Source of the DNA: Paranoxybacillus sp035645275
GTDB lineage: Bacteria; Bacillota; Bacilli; Bacillales; Anoxybacillaceae
Assembly (NCBI GenBank): GCA_035645275.1
Contig: DASQMX010000026.1
Coordinates: 496,001 to 560,000, forward strand
DNA: 64,000 nt
Direction: 5' to 3'
A program made the translations under genes and the position numbers. Shown one piece after another: positions 63,506 through 64,000 of this stretch (its first letter is position 1; every line of letters starts with the position of its first letter). The notes below the pieces were generated by a model, which had not been told where the DNA came from, made no database searches, and was given only the letters and a program-made list of their open reading frames with translations.

Positions 63506-64000
63506 TTATAAATGGTTAATGACTTGAAACATCGGCAATAAAATCGCTAAATACATCAATACAACAAGCAAACCAATAAACGAAAAAAGCAGCGGCTGAA
63601 TCACGCGAAGCCAGCGTTCTAATGTCTCTTCGATGCGCTGCAAAACGAATTGGCTGTAGTGCAACAATTCCTTGGCCAGTTCTCCGTTTGATTGCCCGTG
63701 GCGGATGACAAGCGCTAATTCTTTTTCATAATATTTTCGCGATTGAATAATCCAATCGAGCTTTTCCCCTTTGGCGAGCTGTTTCTTCATCCTCTCAGCT
63801 TCAAGCTGCAAAATTGGCAAATTCATTTGTTTCTCAAACACTTGCAGCGCTTCATACACAGACAGGCCGCCGTTTAATAAATGGCTAAATTGGAATGCAA
63901 AAAGCTGTGAATGGTATAACACAACTAAGCGCCTCATAAAAGGAATTGCTAAATACCATTTCATTTGCGTAGCAGGATGTAAACGTTTAAAGCCGATAAA
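63506..64000 (-). CDS. comGB: Competence protein ComGB (3' part only)
   Basis: The last 164 codons of a GspF/PilC-type membrane platform protein for the pseudopilus. It shows a GspF-like LNGGLSVYEALQVFEKQ segment and C-terminal membrane helices (FSFIGLLVVLMYLAILLPMFQ). The frame stays open to the window edge, so the N-terminus and comGA lie outside. Confidence 0.9.
   Translation of the reverse strand, partial: FIGFKRLHPATQMKWYLAIPFMRRLVVLYHSQLFAFQFSHLLNGGLSVYEALQVFEKQMNLPILQLEAERMKKQLAKGEKLDWIIQSRKYYEKELALVIRHGQSNGELAKELLHYSQFVLQRIEETLERWLRVIQPLLFSFIGLLVVLMYLAILLPMFQVINHL

Noticed and set aside
1..64000. tRNA or rRNA genes and prophage
   Set aside because: No cloverleaf with conserved TpsiC arm, no rRNA segments and no phage structural or integrase genes were recognised.

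Overview
The window is a chromosomal stretch of a spore-forming, naturally competent Bacillaceae. Gene order follows the Bacillus subtilis bkd - spo0A - spoIVB - recN - ahrC - dxs - accBC - spoIIIA - efp - yqhT to yqhG - comG region closely. Moderate GC, tnpB-type insertion sequences, a B12-dependent ribonucleotide reductase and the dispersed repeats suggest a thermophilic relative (Anoxybacillus / Parageobacillus / Geobacillus-like). The genus is an inference. Almost everything is on the minus strand.

Layout. 1-1767: an ABC exporter pair (partial permease plus ATPase) and a GNAT acetyltransferase. 1944-14230: the branched-chain acyl-CoA operon ptb-bcd-buk-lpdV-bkdAA-bkdAB-bkdB, with its sigma-54 activator gene bkdR and a -24/-12 promoter. 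A tnpB-type element sits between bkdAB and bkdB. 14362-16093: small proteins and a glycerophosphodiesterase. 16747-31140: spo0A, spoIVB, recN, ahrC, yqxC, dxs, ispA, xseBA, folD, nusB, yqhY, accCB. 31411-36523: the eight-gene spoIIIA operon. 36586-44082: yqhV, efp, yqhT, aroQ, yqhR, yqhQ, yqhP, a patatin-like gene, mntR and splB. 44324-47198: accessory genes (cation/proton antiporter, zinc-finger membrane protein, VOC protein). 47389-51664: an adenosylcobalamin ribonucleotide reductase gene cut into four exons by three group I introns. 52101-57681: lipM, a rhodanese, and gcvT-gcvPA-gcvPB behind a tandem glycine riboswitch. 58258-61550: yqhH, yqhG, yqzE, aroK. 61623-64000: comGG to comGB, the last running off the window.

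Most notable points. (1) Splicing at the three nrdJ junctions, each predicted from a U at the exon end and a G at the intron end, restores one 856-codon frame; the central intron carries a GIY-YIG endonuclease gene with an in-frame TGA. (2) The tnpB element ends in a 205-nt structured segment closed by a perfect 17-bp inverted repeat. If folded, it would bring a strong Shine-Dalgarno at the tnpB end next to the GTG start of bkdB, a possible split ribosome-binding site. (3) spoIIIAD appears to start with AUU. (4) Two families of dispersed palindromic or modular intergenic repeats occur, with four and two copies. (5) A perfect 13-bp-arm palindrome lies directly upstream of splB.
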